Of a stretch of DNA of 64,000 bases, positions 21,346-32,243 are shown piece after piece. The stretch's first letter is position 1. Every line of letters begins with the position of its first letter. The notes under the pieces were generated by a model. It was not told the origin of the DNA. It did no database searches and worked only from the letters and a program-made list of their open reading frames with translations. The stretch comes from Triatoma infestans (taxonomy: Eukaryota > Arthropoda > Insecta > Hemiptera > Reduviidae). The translations under genes were made by a program, and so were the position numbers. Where the stretch lies: the NCBI GenBank assembly GCA_011037195.1, contig JAAEAF010000640.1, positions 124,001 through 188,000 on the forward strand, given 5' to 3'.

Positions 21346-22015
21346 GAACTCTACTCTCAAACCTAATTCCACATAATTTTCCAGAACAAAATTAATTTAT
21401 GAAACAAACGATGACGTCATATTCGACAAGTATAATGTCATAACAATTACGTATTTTTCTTTCTCTTATGTCAAACTTATTTATTTATTTGTTTTTTTTA
21501 CCGTAATCGTGACGAATGGTTCTGGATGTGACAATTTAACAAGGCGGTAACGTAGAAGGGAAAGACTCTACTAGAAAGCGGTCCATTGTTAGTGGTGATA
21601 GTAGGGAGAGGGGAGCACGCTGTAAGATATCATCTTGAGTTATGTCAGCTGTTCTCGGGAATGAATTGTTGAACAGAGAAGTGAAATGTAACAGTGCTAT
21701 AAGAAAAAGTCATATTTTGAAATAAATAAATAAATAATAACGTAATAACGTGTCACCTGATACAAAGGGTGGGGAATATTATTGATCTGGAGATTAAACA
21801 AAATAAGAGAAAGTAAAAAAATAGGTAAAATCAACAATTGAGATAGCTGTGATGAGATGACTTTTGAACTTTTTTGAACTGATAAAAATCTTCGGCCATC
21901 CTCAAAATCAACTGTGCCGATAACATGTGATTGTCAATATGATTCTGCACCGTGCACATTGGTCGTAGTCAACTGTTGGAACAAGTCGAGGGGATAATAA
22001 CAATTTTGCAATTTT
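21345..22015. other. Intergenic
   Basis: No gene seen. Holds AATAAATAAATAAATAATAA near 21720 and a GC-richer patch 21540-21670. Confidence 0.4.
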
Positions 22016-22016
22016 G

Positions 22017-22290
22017 GGACGGGATTAGCTTAGTGGTAACAAGCTAGATTCAGTCGTATCGGGTTTCGAATTCCAGCGACGCTATCCTTAGATTTCTCGA
22101 CCTAGGAGTCTCTCACTCTACAGGTCACCAGTCCGGTGATAGGTTCTGTTATTTGTAACGATATCAATGGCACTGCCCTGAGGACGGCCGAGCTCGGAGA
22201 AGGCTAGGAACTTTTGGGATAGCTACAAAGGCGTAGAGCGGCTTTGGTTAGCGGAAGACTTGGGTCCCTCTACTCAGATAATAACAAAAA
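22017..22290 (+). mobile_element. tRNA-derived SINE, full-length but diverged
   Basis: Head GGGATTAGCTTAGTGG (A box) and GGGTTTCGAATTCC (diverged B box); body TTAGATTTCTCGACCTAGGAG and CACCAGTCCGGTGATAGG; tail GGGATAGCTACAAAGGCG, GCTTTGGTTAGCGG and CTCAGATAATAACA. The copy shows the whole head-body-tail order of the family. Confidence 0.75.
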
Positions 22291-22599
22291 TATATATATA
22301 AATTTATTTCACAGATTTCTAAAGTGATAACGTGGTTTTTGATCGAAACTTTCCCTGGTGTTTCCATACAAAAATATCATTTTGGAAACTTGACGTTTCG
22401 CTTCCGATTTCCTTGGTGATCACCGCATTTTCTGGTTATCTCCATAGAACGCAAGGACATCAGGGCTTCCAGTATATGGGCGAATACCATCAAAACCGGC
22501 AAACAACCATAAATTGTTGCAGACTACCATGGAGTGGAAAAAACATGGTGTGAAACCTTCACACGGGCTTTCTATTACTCCTGTTAGTACAATTACACA

Positions 22600-23475
22600 C
22601 AATGGCAAATTGTCATTAAACTTGGAATTTTACATATTTATCATAACATAAATACAGAGGCGGTGGGGAAGGATAAGTACCTTAGCAGGTAGAGAGTGTT
22701 TATATCCAGGGCCGGTAGGGCGCACCAGAAACATTAAACCGAGAGTAAACCTTTTCAAATTTGACGCCATAAATTCCGACAATTATGCAAAATTAATATT
22801 TTTGGGGAAAATGTTTCAAATAAAAGTGTAGAGTTTGTATGTGTGAGATGGCGCATTCAGAGAAATCCAGAAATCCAGAAATCCAGAAAATCCCTAAAAC
22901 TCAAAACCCTATAAAGTCCCACTCCCACTTCCACATGACTGATTGTTTCCAAATTTGGAAATCTATCAATGCTACAAATGTATTAATGTTATATAGGTGT
23001 TAGAAACATATTTGGGTTCTAGGAGTCTCTCTAATTATTAAAGAAACTTTATAAGGAAGCTTTACTTTACTGTTCCCCCACCAACCCCTAAAAAATCAAT
23101 TTCCTGGGATATTTCCAAATAAAAGTGGCAGCGCTATTAAAGTGTGTGTGGGTAGACAGTGCACACCAAATATGAAGGAGCTGTTTTTCCAGAAAATCGA
23201 GAATGACGAGAACAAAATTCAATTAACTTCCACTTCCGGTTGATGGATTTTACTGGAAACCTTCGGTCTGATGCCGTAATACTACCTAAACGAAATATCA
23301 AATTTGAGCTTCTACGAGTTTTTTTTTTTTTTATATGGTGTTAACTCAACGGATACACACCAATAGCTAAAAGCATTATGCTATACTCAACAGACCTCAC
23401 AACATATATTCCGGTGAAAAGGTAATTTCGAAAATTAGACTCCATCGCTATACTTTTTCTTGTACGAGAAACTAT
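22600..23475 (-). repeat. Dispersed repeat family, long copy, minus orientation
   Basis: TTGGAAATCTATCAATGCTA, AAATCAATTTCCTGGGATA, TCCGGTTGATGGATTTTAC, AATATCAAATTTGAGCTTC and ATATTCCGGTGAAAAGGTAA occur in the family order. Confidence 0.7.
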
Positions 23476-23589
23476 AGGAATCTGTAATGTCTTCCAGTAT
23501 TACGTATGTGGCTACCCTGAACAAACCACCATTAGTAATGACGCAACTTCGTTATCAGATTTTTACCAGATCCTTATTTAAATTTTATA

Positions 23590-23606
23590 ATTATTCACCT
23601 CAGGTA

Positions 23607-23654
<48 letters not shown>

Positions 23655-23790
23655 TCACAGACACACACAGACACCTGCCGACTATTTTCTATATAACATT
23701 TTTATTAAAATATGTTTTTTGTTTTGTTAGAACGCATTTCGAACATTTAGTACTTCCTCTTTTATAGTAATAAGGAACGATAACAATAAT
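23590..23790 (-). repeat. Dispersed repeat fragment with (CA)n
   Basis: A CA run (23609-23650, about 21 units) precedes AGTACTTCCTCTTTTATAGT, the right-end landmark of the family. Confidence 0.6.
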
Positions 23791-24023
23791 ACACTGTAAC
23801 AGCACTGTATTATTAATTTTAAAAGCAATAAATTAGCAGCCGATCAGATTTAAAAAAATCCTTAATTAATCAGCTGATATATAAATGTTAGGCACCATAA
23901 ATAATATTGGATCGCATGATAAGAGTACATTTCTTTAATTTTTTTCTGTTATAGAAACATAAAGAGGGGGCTGGAATGAGTTAGACAATGGGCACGGATA
24001 GTGAGTTTTGGAGTTAAAGCGAG

Positions 24024-24242
24024 TTATGAACACACTAACGGAACTATAAACGAACTAAAAAAAGTTAATAAATCAGCAAGGTTGTTAAGGTGGGGATAGG
24101 GAACTGGGCAGTCTTGTAACCAATGGTTGTTTATAGTGACGAGGAATAGGGCAGGGTGATCTTGCTGTATGACCTTGATGGTGAGTGTGGTGCCACCACG
24201 AGCCATTCCGTACCAACTTCTCGAATCGCCAGGCTCCCTCTG
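24024..24242 (-). CDS. Unidentified exon-like frame
   Basis: On the minus strand an acceptor-like CTGTAACATTTCAG is followed from 24242 by an open frame with balanced amino-acid content: QREPGDSRSWYGMARGG, then TLTIKVIQQDHPALFLV, then NNHWLQDCPVPYPHLNN, ending at a TAA at 24024. GC content is about half, well above the flanks, until roughly 24075. No consensus donor follows, so it could be a terminal exon or an exon whose donor I cannot pick. No family was recognised. A transposon-derived peptide cannot be excluded. Confidence 0.35.
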   Translation of the reverse strand, partial: QREPGDSRSWYGMARGGTTLTIKVIQQDHPALFLVTINNHWLQDCPVPYPHLNNLADLLTFFSSFIVPLVCS

Positions 24243-24314
24243 CTGAAATGTTACAGTTACTAACTGCAAACTAAATAATAATCTCTAGGTGATGATCTAT
24301 ACTGTTTATTTCTT

Positions 24315-24400
24315 GCTTTCTCTTTTAGCTGTACGAGCAGTAATGGCGATCGTGTCAATGTTTACGTTATTGACTTTTCACCGGAAGTATATTTACTGAG
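24315..24400 (+). repeat. Dispersed repeat end fragment
   Basis: CTTTCTCTTTTAGCTGTACG, GGCGATCGTGTCAATG, CTTTTCACCGGAAGTATAT in family order. Confidence 0.6.
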
Positions 24401-24712
24401 GACAATACTTGAAATAAAGAAAGCACTTGAAATATTGTAGTACAATAAAGTACTTGTAGTATTGAGGACAATACTGTAGTACAATAAATATGTAACTATT
24501 GCTTCTTGTCAATAATAAGTTCAAATCAAGTCTAATTACAATTTTTTTAGTTTGTGTGAATTTTTTATTTATGTGTTTAATGCATCGAATCATGACCGAA
24601 TCGTGAACTAATCACTCTCCACCTCAAGTTCACTGTAGTTCTCCCTCAAGCTTATAGAGGGAGCAAACTAAGGAACTGGAAGGAAAAGTTAAAGAGAGTA
24701 AGGGACCTGTAT

Positions 24713-24752
24713 AAAAAGGTGTGCCTGTTCAACTCACTCGATCATCAGTTGA
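24713..24752 (+). promoter_or_regulatory. TATA box plus TCAGT initiator
   Basis: TATAAAAAGG begins near 24713 and ATCATCAGTTGAG has its initiator A about 32 bases downstream. The spacing and TCAGTT match arthropod TATA/Inr core promoters. No coding frame follows; the block 24634-24981 may be an LTR or another promoter-bearing transposon end. Confidence 0.42.
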
Positions 24753-24998
24753 GTCACCGTCAACCGTCAACGTTCATTGTACTTTGTTCTTATACCGCGT
24801 CACTCTGCTAGTCACTTTGTCACTCTCTCATATTCTCATTGTAAAATATTACAGTTTAAACTCCTTGCAGTGTTAATTATTCGCAGTCAATACAGTGTTC
24901 AGTAAGTATAAACGTTACTCAACACAAGTATTTATCTTCTGGCCACTTCCGAAAACATCCAGTACAGCACGTGTGAGAACAAAATATCTGATATGTTT

Positions 24999-25110
24999 AG
25001 GAACGGAGTTAACTCGGTGGCACCGCGCTGGTCTCTGGCAGTGCTGCCCTTAAACTTTCTCTTCCTAACAATCATAACGAGAGAACACTACCTGAGAAGC
25101 CTCTGAAACT
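24999..25110 (+). mobile_element. Very degenerate SINE relic
   Basis: GGAGTTAACTCGGTGGCACC resembles the SINE A box, followed by CGCGCTGG, TTTCTCTTCCTA and AACGAGAGAACACTACC, which match the family body in order. The B box is lost. Confidence 0.5.
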
Positions 25111-26930
25111 CACGTGGAGATATTGAAATGAAAACTCGTTGAGTGCTCACGTGAAATATTCAAGTTGGGCAACAAAATCGCCACGGAAGCATAAAACAAT
25201 TTCTTTTGGTAAAAATCCATCGATCGGAAGTATTTTTTTCAGCCTTTTGCAAATTTTCCGAAGTTAAAAAACGGCATATACGCCCCAAACTTTGCATATT
25301 GACTAGGCCTATCATGTTTATTAGACTTTTTTTTCTAGTTTTCTTCTAAAGTGCCATTTCAATACAATTTTTCACCAAATATATAATATTTAACGTCAAT
25401 TACGAGTAACTGCTCTGATACAACTTTACTGAATGGGGTTTTCAATTTTCCGGAATTTTCTCGATAAAAACTACAACAAATTTCTTTAATGATAATCACA
25501 CATACATCACATATTGTTATTTGTAACTTTTTTTTTGTTGGAAAAATCGATATTAGGGGGATCTATGAGGTTTTCCTTAACTCCCAAGTGTCCAAGTTTT
25601 GTTAGGATTTATTCGTGGCGAATAGTTACTTTCAAGTCTAAATACTAGGAACCAATATGTAAACTATACTGTATCCCCAGTATCTATGTTTGTAACGTTA
25701 CTTATGTAATAGAATAAACAATCTTCTATAGAGGAAATCCAGCACAGCGGAAACAAGTACTGGAGACTTCATGCTGACGATGTCACGCTAGCCTCCAACA
25801 AATTCTTGTCATTCTTCTGTCATTTCCACGGCGTTCAACGAACGATGGGCAACAATCGTCAAGTTCCTCCCCAAAAAAATCTTATAAAAGTCCGGCAGTT
25901 TGAAGGGCTTTACGTAGAGTTTACTAAATATTATGGAGGTATATAAAAGAGTTAAGGTTTATCAACTATAATTAACTGTCTTCGTTCCGCTCTCTGTTAA
26001 AAGCCCTTCTACAGATTTTTTCATCAATCTATCAAACTAGCTATCGATTATTAGAACCAACAAGAGCGCTAACCATCCATATCGGACTCATCAGCCAACC
26101 ATTCCATAACACCACACTCCCACGTATACTCTTCCTTCTCCACCGATAATTCCCTTTAAAGTCGTTCAGAGTCGTGAAACTATAAATATGTTATTAATAG
26201 TAAAAATTCCAAGTATAAAGTAAATCTATCAATTAATATAGCAATAATTGCAATAAAAGTAAGTCGTACGGGCGTTTTACACCAGATTTTTTGTTTCGCT
26301 TTAGATTCGATTTCTTTATTCAATGTTTACTAAACCCTTGTTCAAGTTACGTACACTAACAAATCACAGAGTTTCTTAAAGCTTTTCAACACATTCAACA
26401 ATATATTAACTTGACATTCTTAGCGCCAAACATTTTCTTTAGTAAAGTTCTTAGCTGATGTTATTTTGGTTGAACAACTTTTAGATGTGTTCTAGGGCCT
26501 AATAGCAAAATAATCTTGAAGAGAATATTTTTCCAACTTTGGTCGGTCGATTCCATATAGTTTTATTCACTTTTTTTTCTGACCAGGTAGAAGCAAGTTA
26601 GAAAAACCTATAGAAACAGAGAAAGTAAAAACAATCTGGTGTGAAATACACGCTTGACTTTCTCTTATTCCAAATTATTAGATTTCTAAAATTCTCTAGG
26701 TTGACCGGAGTTGTGGCTTTGGTTAACCAAAAACGGTGCAAAAACTGTAAACTCAGGTTGGTTTGATAAATATCCAGCATCACATAATATTCAAATCCTA
26801 ATAATTGATAAATGTTTTCTACAAATTAGGAATTTTTACTAAACGTTAGTTGGCTTTAGCATTAAGTTTGAATGAAGGTGTTTTAGGCATACATATTTAT
26901 TGACATAAATTTCTAGAACGCAAGAGTAAC
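25110..26930. other. Long stretch without recognised genes
   Basis: AT-rich. A short plus frame near 25765 reads LHADDVTLAS, which recalls an RT active-site box, but no flanking RT motifs could be found. Otherwise nothing supported. Confidence 0.4.
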
Positions 26931-26992
26931 TTTTTACTTTCTCTTACTAGTGTAAGAAGCAAGTATTACGATCGTAACCGAATTTTCGGGCA
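26930..26992 (+). repeat. Dispersed repeat end fragment
   Basis: TTTACTTTCTCTTACTAGTG, AAGTATTACGATCGTAACC, AATTTTCGGGCAGGGAT in family order. Confidence 0.55.
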
Positions 26993-27430
26993 GGGATTTT
27001 AGTGAGGGGAGTGTTGTATTTCACGGGCGTCCCTCTGGCATCTGGCTGCTTTCATCACTGGGCATTGCGGCTTAAGCAGACATCTCTATACAATGGGGCT
27101 CATACCGAACCCCTTTGTAGTGTTTGTGAGACGAAGGAGGAAACAACCATACATCTCATGACGGATTGTTTGGGCTGGGTGGAAGTTAGGTTCAGGACCT
27201 TTGGTCGCAACAGGAGTCGGTGGAAGGGCTTAGACTATATCCTTTCAAGGTTATGGTCCGACTTGTTCGGACTGTGGTAAAACTTAGTTGGGTGAAACCC
27301 GCGCCCGGACTTTTGTTTCAGACGCGGTAGTTGTTATTCTTTTGAGGCAGCTATATGGGCCTATGGAGGCTTTGGATAGCGCAGGGTTTAGCTCTCCCCT
27401 CCCTCGAATAATAATAATAATAATAATAAG
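26993..27430 (+). mobile_element. 5'-truncated LINE 3' end (LINE-B) with AAT tail
   Basis: The frame 27002-27280 reads LYNGAHTEPLCSVCETKEET, then HLMTDCLGW and RFRTFGRNR. This is the C-x-x-C...H...C knuckle at the C-terminus of I/LOA/R1-type ORF2. It is followed by a 3'UTR with GGCAGCTATATGGGCC and GCTTTGGATAGCGCAGGG, ending in (AAT)n at 27408-27429. A second copy of this 3' end lies at 42364-42736. The SINEs share part of this tail, so this LINE family is the likely source of their mobilising machinery. The next element begins directly at the AAT tail. Confidence 0.68.
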
Positions 27431-27438
27431 GGAAGGGA

Positions 27439-27640
27439 GGGAAGGGATTAGCTCAGTGGTAGCGCGCTGGACTAGCAACGCGGAGATCACGGGTTCGAAT
27501 CCAGGCGTGCTACCCTTAGATTTTCTCTTCCTAGGAGCCTCTACAGCTCACTGTCCGGTGATGGACAGTGTTGTCTGTAACGAGAGAACACTGTCCGGAG
27601 GCCGGCAGTGCACTGAGAAGGCGCAAATGACCACAGATCA
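27439..27640 (+). mobile_element. SINE head and body joined to a LINE 5' region
   Basis: GGAAGGGATTAGCTCAGTGG (A box) and GGGTTCGAATCC (B box) are intact. The body reads CTTAGATTTTCTCTTCCTAG, CAGCTCACTGTCCGGTGATG and GTCCGGAGGCCGGCAGTGC. The usual SINE tail is missing; the sequence runs straight into the 5' region of the LINE that starts coding at 27918/28374. Pol III-type internal promoter boxes would thus lie upstream of the LINE. Confidence 0.7.
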
Positions 27641-28512
27641 ACACCTCTTATAACTGTGAACCTCTCAGTGCTGCTGTTATAACGTTGTTTTTTCTTTAAA
27701 ATAATTTTAATTTTAATTCTTTGCTGTAGATTAATTTTAAAAAATTTTTATTTTATTATTAGTTATTGATTCCCCCCCCTTTTTTTCTCTCTCTACTTTC
27801 TCTCCGAATTTGAAATTTGTCAGCAAATTTAGTAACGTGAAGTTCTAAAGGAATAATTAAACGACTCCGCATCGATGTCTACTGACAGCGGAGGACCTAG
27901 GCCTCCGGAAGTTCATCATGGATGAGTCAAATTTAAGTTATCATGGTACTAGTAAAGCAGCCCCTAACCTTACTAACATCAATTATGATTCTGGAAACAC
28001 TAACATGAAAATGGTTACGGTATCAAGTAACGCAGATAGTAATTTTGTAAATGCAGGCCGGCAGTGCACTGAGAAGGCGCAAATGACCACAGATCAACAC
28101 CTCTTATAACTGTGAACCTCTCAGTGCTGCTGTTATAACGTTGTTTTTTCTTTAAAATAATTTTAATTTTAATTCTTTGCTGTAGATTAATTTTAAAAAA
28201 TTTTTATTTTATTATTAGTTATTGATTCCCCCCCCTTTTTTTCTCTCTCTACTTTCTCTCCGAATTTGAAATTTGTCAGCAAATTTAGTAACGTGAAGTT
28301 CTAAAGGAATAATTAAACGACTCCGCATCGATGTCTACTGACAGCGGAGGACCTAGGCCTCCGGAAGTTCATCATGGATGAGTCAAATTTAAGTTATCAT
28401 GGTACTAGTAAAGCAGCCCCTAACCTTACTAACATCAATTATGATTCTGGAAACACTAACATGAAAATGGTTACGGTATCAAGTAACGCAGATAGTAATT
28501 TTGTAAATGCAA
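27601..28512. repeat. Tandem duplication, 456-bp unit
   Basis: 27601-28056 and 28057-28512 are almost identical. Each unit contains the end of the SINE body, the LINE 5' leader and the first 46 codons of LINE ORF1 (MDESNLSYHGTSK...). The two copies still match base for base over long runs, so the duplication is young. Confidence 0.85.
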
Positions 28513-29480
28513 ACCAAAATAACACGGCAAGAGGTAATAAGCGCCTCAACATGATACCCTAGATGCAATAAAAAGTAAATTTGTGTTTTTGAGAAAAAAA
28601 CTACTAACAGTAAATCTAACCAGGGTCTATTAACACAGAGTATGGACTACGTCAAATTGGCTACTAACAGTAGATATCGAAACTCGGATAAAGGTCGGTT
28701 TGTGATCAATGTGGATGGTAACAGAGGTAATCTGGGAAAAGTTCACAGAATGTCTTTTGGTAAGTGGTTGTTTAATTCAGCATCTGCTTTTAAAAGTGAT
28801 GCCACTGACTTAGCTATCGCTGGATAGAATCGCATCAAAATCACTACCGAAAATGCCAAGTTGTAAACGAATTATTATCGTTAGATATTTTCAAACAAAG
28901 AGAGATGACCGCATATAAACCAAACTTCGGAATTTATTCCAACGGGGTTATCCGTGATATAGACATAGAGTTAGATGAAAAAGAAATATAAGCAGAAATG
29001 GTCTCTCCTATCAGACCTGTAAGTGTGGGGCGACTCACTAGAAAAATAATATCCAGAGAAAGAGTAGCAAATGTAAATATTCCGGTTGTATAGTTTCTGT
29101 TGACAGCCAAAATTTACCTGATTACGTATCAATTTACGGAGCAATATGTCGCGTTGATCGCTACAACCCACCTATTAGGCAATGTAAAAACTGTTTCCGG
29201 TTTAAACATGCTGAAAATTAGTGCCGAATTTACACAAGATGTGAACACTGCGGAATCATATAAATGATTGTACTGTAGTTGATGCGATTCTGCCATCATG
29301 CGTTAATTGCAATGGAGAACATGAATCAACCCATAGAGAATGTCGATTGAGAGTGAAGTTAAACGAATCACAAAAATTTATCCTATTCGACAATTACAAA
29401 AAAATAGGTTCTAAGTTTTAACCTTGGAGGAAGATTTTCCTGAGATAACTAAAATCCAAGCAAAACAAAATCCCTTCAGT
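28374..29480 (+). pseudogene. LINE-A ORF1 (gag-like)
   Basis: Starts MDESNLSYHGTSK at 28374; an extra copy of the start lies at 27918 from the duplication. Later frames read GRFVINVDGNRGNLGK, MSFGKWLFNSAS, REMTAYKPNFGIYSNGV and IRDIDIELDEKE. The zinc-knuckle region follows: CKNCFRFKHAE near 29190 and CVNCNGEHESTHREC near 29298-29342. Several stops and frameshifts interrupt it. ORF1 proteins of this kind coat the element RNA and act as nucleic-acid chaperones. Confidence 0.65.
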
Positions 29481-29632
29481 GGCGACAAACAAACAGAATA
29501 CTGGAAAAATAAATTATAATAAATCTGAATTAACTACTAATAAATCGGATTCAGGAGAGGCTACAATACAATGGATGCTCTTACATACTTCACAGTGGAT
29601 GTCCAACAAATTTTACAGATTGAAAATTCCTT

Positions 29633-30508
29633 ATGGCTGCCAACTTAGACTTACCAAACGCTTATAATAATGTGAGCATACCAATTTTAGTGAATAAACT
29701 GATAGCTATGGGGCTGCCGTCCAGATTTATCAAACAAATTTATAGCCTGTTTTATAAACGGATACTATATGCCCGATGCAATGGTGTTCTATATCAAGGC
29801 CGTCAAACACACGTTGGGCTCCCGCAAGGGACGCTGTACACCGCAAATTTGTCAGAGTTAGTTGATTCACCAGTTGGAAAATCACAGTTCGCTGGTGACA
29901 TACTAATATACAGCCAAGCGAAAAGTCTGCTTGATGCCAAGGAAATTCTACATTCAGCCAAGGTAAAATTCAGTGAATGGTGTACTGACCTGGCTTTAAC
30001 TGTATCAGAGAGTAAAAGTAGCGTAACTATTTTCACACCATGGACACTGGGACCTTATTGCTTTCAAGTTGTGCCTTCGGTGAAGACATTGGGTGTTTGG
30101 CTCGATTCGAAGCTCCTATGGAAGGATCAAATCAATTATGTCAATAAAAAATGCGAGCAGTGCTTGAATATATTGCGAATGATTAACCACTTGCATTATG
30201 GAGCTGATACTACGACATTCCTACCAATTTACAAGCAACTTATCCTCTCTAGAATTGATTGTAGATGTTTCCTTTACGGCGATGCCGCCCCAACCCATTT
30301 AAAAAAGTTGGATAAAATCCAGTATAAAGCGTTGAGGTCCGCCCTGGGGGCTCTCACCTCGTCACCCATTAATGCTTTGCTAGTAGAGGCTAGGGAATTT
30401 CCCTTATATATTAGGACAAAGTTACTGGCATCGCGATTTATTACTAACAGATTATGTGTAAACCGTAGTCCTGTGATTAGAAAAATCAGTAATTTCGCAT
30501 TTACCTGA
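29633..30508 (+). pseudogene. LINE-A reverse transcriptase, internally deleted
   Basis: One open frame of 291 codons. It starts in LDLPNAYNNVSIPILVNKL (the FLDLxxAYDNV motif with D replaced by N in the second position), then GRQTHVGLPQGT. About a dozen residues of the next motif are missing before LYTANLSELV. The active-site box reads FAGDILIYS where F/YADD is expected, so the first catalytic Asp is Gly. KTLGVWLDSKLLWKDQINY and the C-terminal thumb follow normally. It is the longest open frame in the window yet should be inactive. The upstream N-terminal RT motifs and the endonuclease are gone. Confidence 0.72.
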
Positions 30509-30583
30509 TTACCTTTCAATTTACGGAGCAAGATGTCATGTTGAAAGCTACAACTCACCTATTAGGCAATGTCAGAACTGTTT
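30504..30583 (+). repeat. Displaced copy of LINE ORF1 segment inside ORF2
   Basis: These 80 bases (ACCTGATTACCTTTCAATTT to CAATGTCAGAACTGTTT) match 29113-29194 in ORF1 (CCTGATTACGTATCAATTT to CAATGTAAAAACTGTTT). They sit between the RT frame and the RNase H region, where they do not belong. Confidence 0.7.
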
Positions 30584-30799
30584 ACACATAAATATTGGTT
30601 AAAAAAAGAAGGATCCAATATTGGTCAATGTGTTCACCGAAGTATCTGGTCACTCATTATCTCTCCAAAGGGGGAATTTTTTATCGTACTATACGGTTGA
30701 ACTATCAGAATCCCTAGGTACAAGCAGAAACTTGCACTTAAATTTCTATAACTACGATAAATCGAAACCAAACTCGGCAAATAATGCACATTTTTTAGA

Positions 30800-31271
30800 A
30801 AAACTAGAAAATAAATTTCACTGTGCCTACGTATTCTATACATACGGTCCCAAAACCGCGAAAGGTGCAGGATGCGCGGTCTATGACGTGCTCCAGGACA
30901 CTAGCTATCAATACCGGCTCAACGAATAAGCCTCTATATTCACGGCGAAACTCGTTGGAATTTATCAAAGCTTACAAATTGCAAAAGCAAGGAATAATAC
31001 CCAGGCAATGGTCATTTTATCGGATAGTAAAAGCGTTCTATCAAAATTAAAACACCCGGGGAAGGATGCTCCACTTTTTCTATTAGAAACTACCAAACTT
31101 CTGAATAATATAGCCCTGAGTAAACCAATTCACTTAATCTGGATAAAGGGCCATTCAGGGCTAAAAAGTAACGAAATGGCAGATGCGAGAGCCAAAGAGG
31201 CTCAGATATCAAAGTGTGCCCAACAATCAGTATACTATTACCTTCTGATATTAAAAGTAATCGTAAATTAA
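30800..31271 (+). pseudogene. LINE-A RNase H domain
   Basis: Frames read FYTYGPKTAKGAGCAVYDV (first Asp replaced by Tyr), RLNE and FTAKLVGIYQSLQIAK (E48-like Glu replaced by Lys), VILSDSKSVLSKL (DS present), and HLIWIKGHSGLKSNEMADAR with the late H and D present. Two frameshifts break it. Two of the four catalytic positions are lost. Confidence 0.65.
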
Positions 31272-31749
31272 ATCGTGTTCATTATGGCAAACTGAATACA
31301 AGACCATTACCAAAAATAAAAGGCAGTTTTATGCTGTCATTAAACCACCCATCCCTAAAGAGCTGTGGTTTCATGATTTCAAAGAGGATAAAATTCTATG
31401 GCACATTGACGCGACTACGATTCAACCACAATTATACCCCACATCATTTAGTGAGGACAGGCATCGACATCAGTGGTACGGAATCCTGTGATTCGGAATC
31501 GGTCGCGGAGCAAACCATCTAATTCTGGCATGCTTAAGTATGGCAAGGATAGAAATAATTATGGAAAGCAAACAATCTTGCCAGCAAATTTAAATACAGT
31601 TCTAGCAACAAAGGACACAAAACTATATGTGGAATTATTTGAATATATTAAATTAAATAGAATCCCAATTTAGCGAGTGTATATGACAGTGATCTTTAAA
31701 ACAATATATGTTGGCCAACTTGCAAGGCCAAAAAAAAAAAATAATAATC

Positions 31750-32240
31750 TATACATATACATATATATATATATATATGTATATAACCGAGCATAAATTT
31801 ACATATAAATAAGGTAAATAAGAGGAAACAGTTGAAGCTAATTTAGTATTCATGTGATAGAAACTTTGAGAAGGAAGGATCGGTTGGTGAAACATGTGAT
31901 ATATGCCAGGTCTAACAACATTACTTCAAAGAGAGAGAAAAAAAATAAAGAACCTTTTGCAAGTCTGAGATTGAACCGCAAATATTTATTATTGCTAAGA
32001 GTTGGTTTAACGTTGAAATATCATTCAGTTTCAACTGGAGCGCGCCTAGCTTACATATTAGCAACTGGCCGACACATTCACTTTGCTCAGGGGTTCAGTA
32101 GCGTCTATTTACTCACTAGAACTGATTTTAGAATGGGGCGGTGGAAGGAAAAGAACACAAAATTCGTTTGACATTATTATAGGAAAGTGAAAGGAATTCC
32201 TTTTTATTTGGAAAAGACACCAATGTTGACCTGTACAAAC
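31750..32240. other. Intergenic
   Basis: Begins with an AT-rich dinucleotide run (31750-31785). The frame 31854-32171 has no recognisable content. No gene supported. Confidence 0.4.
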
Positions 32241-32243
32241 ATG

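Larger units (their letters stand above)
27640..31747 (+). mobile_element. I-like LINE (LINE-A), rearranged and dead
   Basis: Order: leader (duplicated), ORF1 from ATG 28374, remains of zinc knuckles near 29180-29350, ORF1 end near 29667, RT from about 29633, a displaced ORF1 piece at 30504-30583, RNase H at 30800-31210, ORF2 C-terminus ending LNRIPI at 31673, then a 3'UTR. The 3'UTR has the hairpin TTGGCC...GGCCAA (31712-31730) and an A-rich tail. The endonuclease and the N-terminal RT motifs are deleted. Element type: non-LTR retrotransposon with RNase H, I/Jockey group. Confidence 0.75.

Noticed and set aside
25765..25800. RT active-site box (LHADDVTLAS)
   Set aside because: Isolated ten-residue match; no other RT motif could be found within several hundred bases in any frame.
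29803..30036. Minus-strand gene opposite the LINE RT
   Set aside because: It is an antisense shadow of the RT frame with no independent motif.
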